The notes under the pieces: generated by a model | What the model saw: the letters and a program-made list of their open reading frames with translations, nothing else | What the model was told of the DNA's origin: nothing | Database searches by the model: none | Program-made: the position numbers and the translations under genes | In this document: positions 63,255 through 64,000 of the stretch, piece after piece | Layout: every line of letters begins with the position of its first letter | Numbering within the stretch: the first letter of the stretch is position 1 | Origin: Thermobifida alba | Lineage (GTDB): Bacteria; Actinomycetota; Actinomycetes; Streptosporangiales; Streptosporangiaceae | NCBI RefSeq assembly: GCF_023208015.1 | Contig: NZ_CP051627.1 | Location: 124,001-188,000 of the forward strand | Length of the DNA stretch: 64,000 nucleotides | Direction of reading: 5' to 3'

Positions 63255-64000
63255 ATGGACGACCTCGACAGCACCACGCCGCTCCCGCCGCTGCCGATGG
63301 CCGCGCACCGGGAGGGCTACCGCAGCGGCTTCGTCTGTTTCGTCGGACGCCCCAACGTGGGCAAGTCGACGCTGATGAACGCCCTCGTCGGCCAGAAGGT
63401 GGCGATCACCAGCAACCGGCCGCAGACCACGCGGCGCACGGTGCGCGGCATCGTGCACCGCGAGGACGCGCAGCTGATCATCGTGGACACGCCGGGTCTG
63501 CACAAGCCGCGCACCCTGCTGGGGGAGCGGCTGGACAGCCTGGTGCGCTCCACCCTGGTGGAGGTCGACGTGATCGGCTTCTGCCTCCCCGCCGACGAGC
63601 CGATCGGACGCGGTGACACCTACATCGCCCGGGAGCTCGCCCAGCAGAAGGAGACCCCGGTCGTCGCGATCGTCACCAAGACCGACAAGGCCGACCGCCG
63701 GCGGATCGCCGAGCAGCTGGTGGCGGTCTCCCGGCTGGGGGAGTGGGCCGACATCGTCCCGGTCTCCGCAGAGAGCGGCTTCCAGCTGGGAGAGCTCACC
63801 GACGTGCTGTGCGGCCACCTCCCGGAGGGGCCGCCGCTGTATCCGGACGGCGACCTCACCGACGAGCCCGACGAGATGCTGGTGGCGGAACTGGTCCGGG
63901 AGGCCGCCCTGGAGGGGGTGCACGACGAGCTGCCGCACTCCATCGCGGTGGTGGTCGACGAGATGGCGCCGCGCGCGGGCCGGGACCTCATCGACATCCA
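63255..64000 (+). CDS. era: GTPase Era (5' part, cut by the window end)
   Basis: Era binds 16S rRNA and controls 30S maturation and cell cycle. The visible 248 codons hold the whole G domain: GRPNVGKST (G1), QTTRRTVRG (G2), DTPGLHKP (G3), TKTD (G4) and VSAESG (G5); the KH domain lies beyond the window. ATG 63255 has GGAAAG 4-5 nt upstream. The frame is open to base 64000. Last visible gene of the phoH-ybeY-era cluster. Confidence 0.95.
   Translation, partial: MDDLDSTTPLPPLPMAAHREGYRSGFVCFVGRPNVGKSTLMNALVGQKVAITSNRPQTTRRTVRGIVHREDAQLIIVDTPGLHKPRTLLGERLDSLVRSTLVEVDVIGFCLPADEPIGRGDTYIARELAQQKETPVVAIVTKTDKADRRRIAEQLVAVSRLGEWADIVPVSAESGFQLGELTDVLCGHLPEGPPLYPDGDLTDEPDEMLVAELVREAALEGVHDELPHSIAVVVDEMAPRAGRDLIDI

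Overview
The window is chromosomal DNA of a high-GC Gram-positive actinomycete. The gene order matches the conserved actinobacterial core blocks ftsK / pgsA-cinA-clgR / recA-recX / miaB-miaA-dapF-hflX / holA-comEC-comEA-rpsT-lepA-hemW / hrcA-dnaJ-rsmE / phoH-ybeY-corC-era. The intein in recA, the malEFG-aglA-LacI block and the protein sequences fit Nocardiopsidaceae (Thermobifida or Nocardiopsis type) best; this is judged from memory, without a database search.

Layout. 1-7 kb: the end of ftsK, a RodZ-like HTH membrane protein, rimO-pgsA-pncC as a tight operon, the Clp-protease regulator clgR, dps, an Rrf2 repressor and a GNAT acetyltransferase. 7-12 kb: DUF3046, recA (interrupted by a 364-residue LAGLIDADG intein, with an SOS box and a DnaA box upstream), recX and rny. 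12-17.5 kb (minus strand): a gluABCD-type amino-acid ABC transporter followed by an S9 peptidase. 17.5-26 kb: miaB, a minus-strand ABC module of the lactococcin-972-associated type, a VOC protein, an inverted miaA, and dapF. 25-34 kb: an orphan oligopeptide permease plus solute-binding protein, malate synthase, hflX, a HutI-like amidohydrolase and a phosphotransferase. 34-43.5 kb: holA, DUF2236, comEC, comEA, rpsT, a secreted unknown protein and lepA. 43.5-51 kb: an alpha-glucoside regulon (malEFG, aglA, LacI-type regulator) and a MOSC protein, sitting between lepA and hemW. 51-64 kb: hemW, two DUF4870 proteins, DUF3097, hrcA (CIRCE)-dnaJ-rsmE, an ECF sigma / anti-sigma pair whose sigma gene is broken by a perfect 170-bp tandem duplication, HIT, phoH, ybeY, a CNNM/CBS protein, a degenerate cytidine-deaminase-like protein and the start of era.

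How the genes work together. Most of the window is housekeeping: DNA repair (recA, recX), replication (holA), tRNA and ribosome modification (miaA, miaB, rimO, rsmE, ybeY, lepA, hflX, rpsT, era), RNA turnover (rny), protein quality control (clgR, hrcA, dnaJ), lipid and cell-wall precursors (pgsA, dapF) and haem (hemW). The accessory parts are nutrient uptake and use (glu, opp-like, mal/agl, aceB, hutI-like), a possible peptide-export/immunity module, and the intein. A recurring feature is a TANNNT -10 element ending 6-8 nt before the start codon, which suggests that many of these mRNAs are leaderless.

Points most worth a second look: the 170-bp frameshifting duplication in the ECF sigma gene; the intein together with a patch of un-actinobacterial codon use just downstream of it in recA; the bacteriocin-type ABC module with no visible precursor gene; and the repeated CTTGC/GCAAG operators of the mal/agl regulon. 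No rRNA, tRNA, CRISPR array or insertion sequence was recognised.
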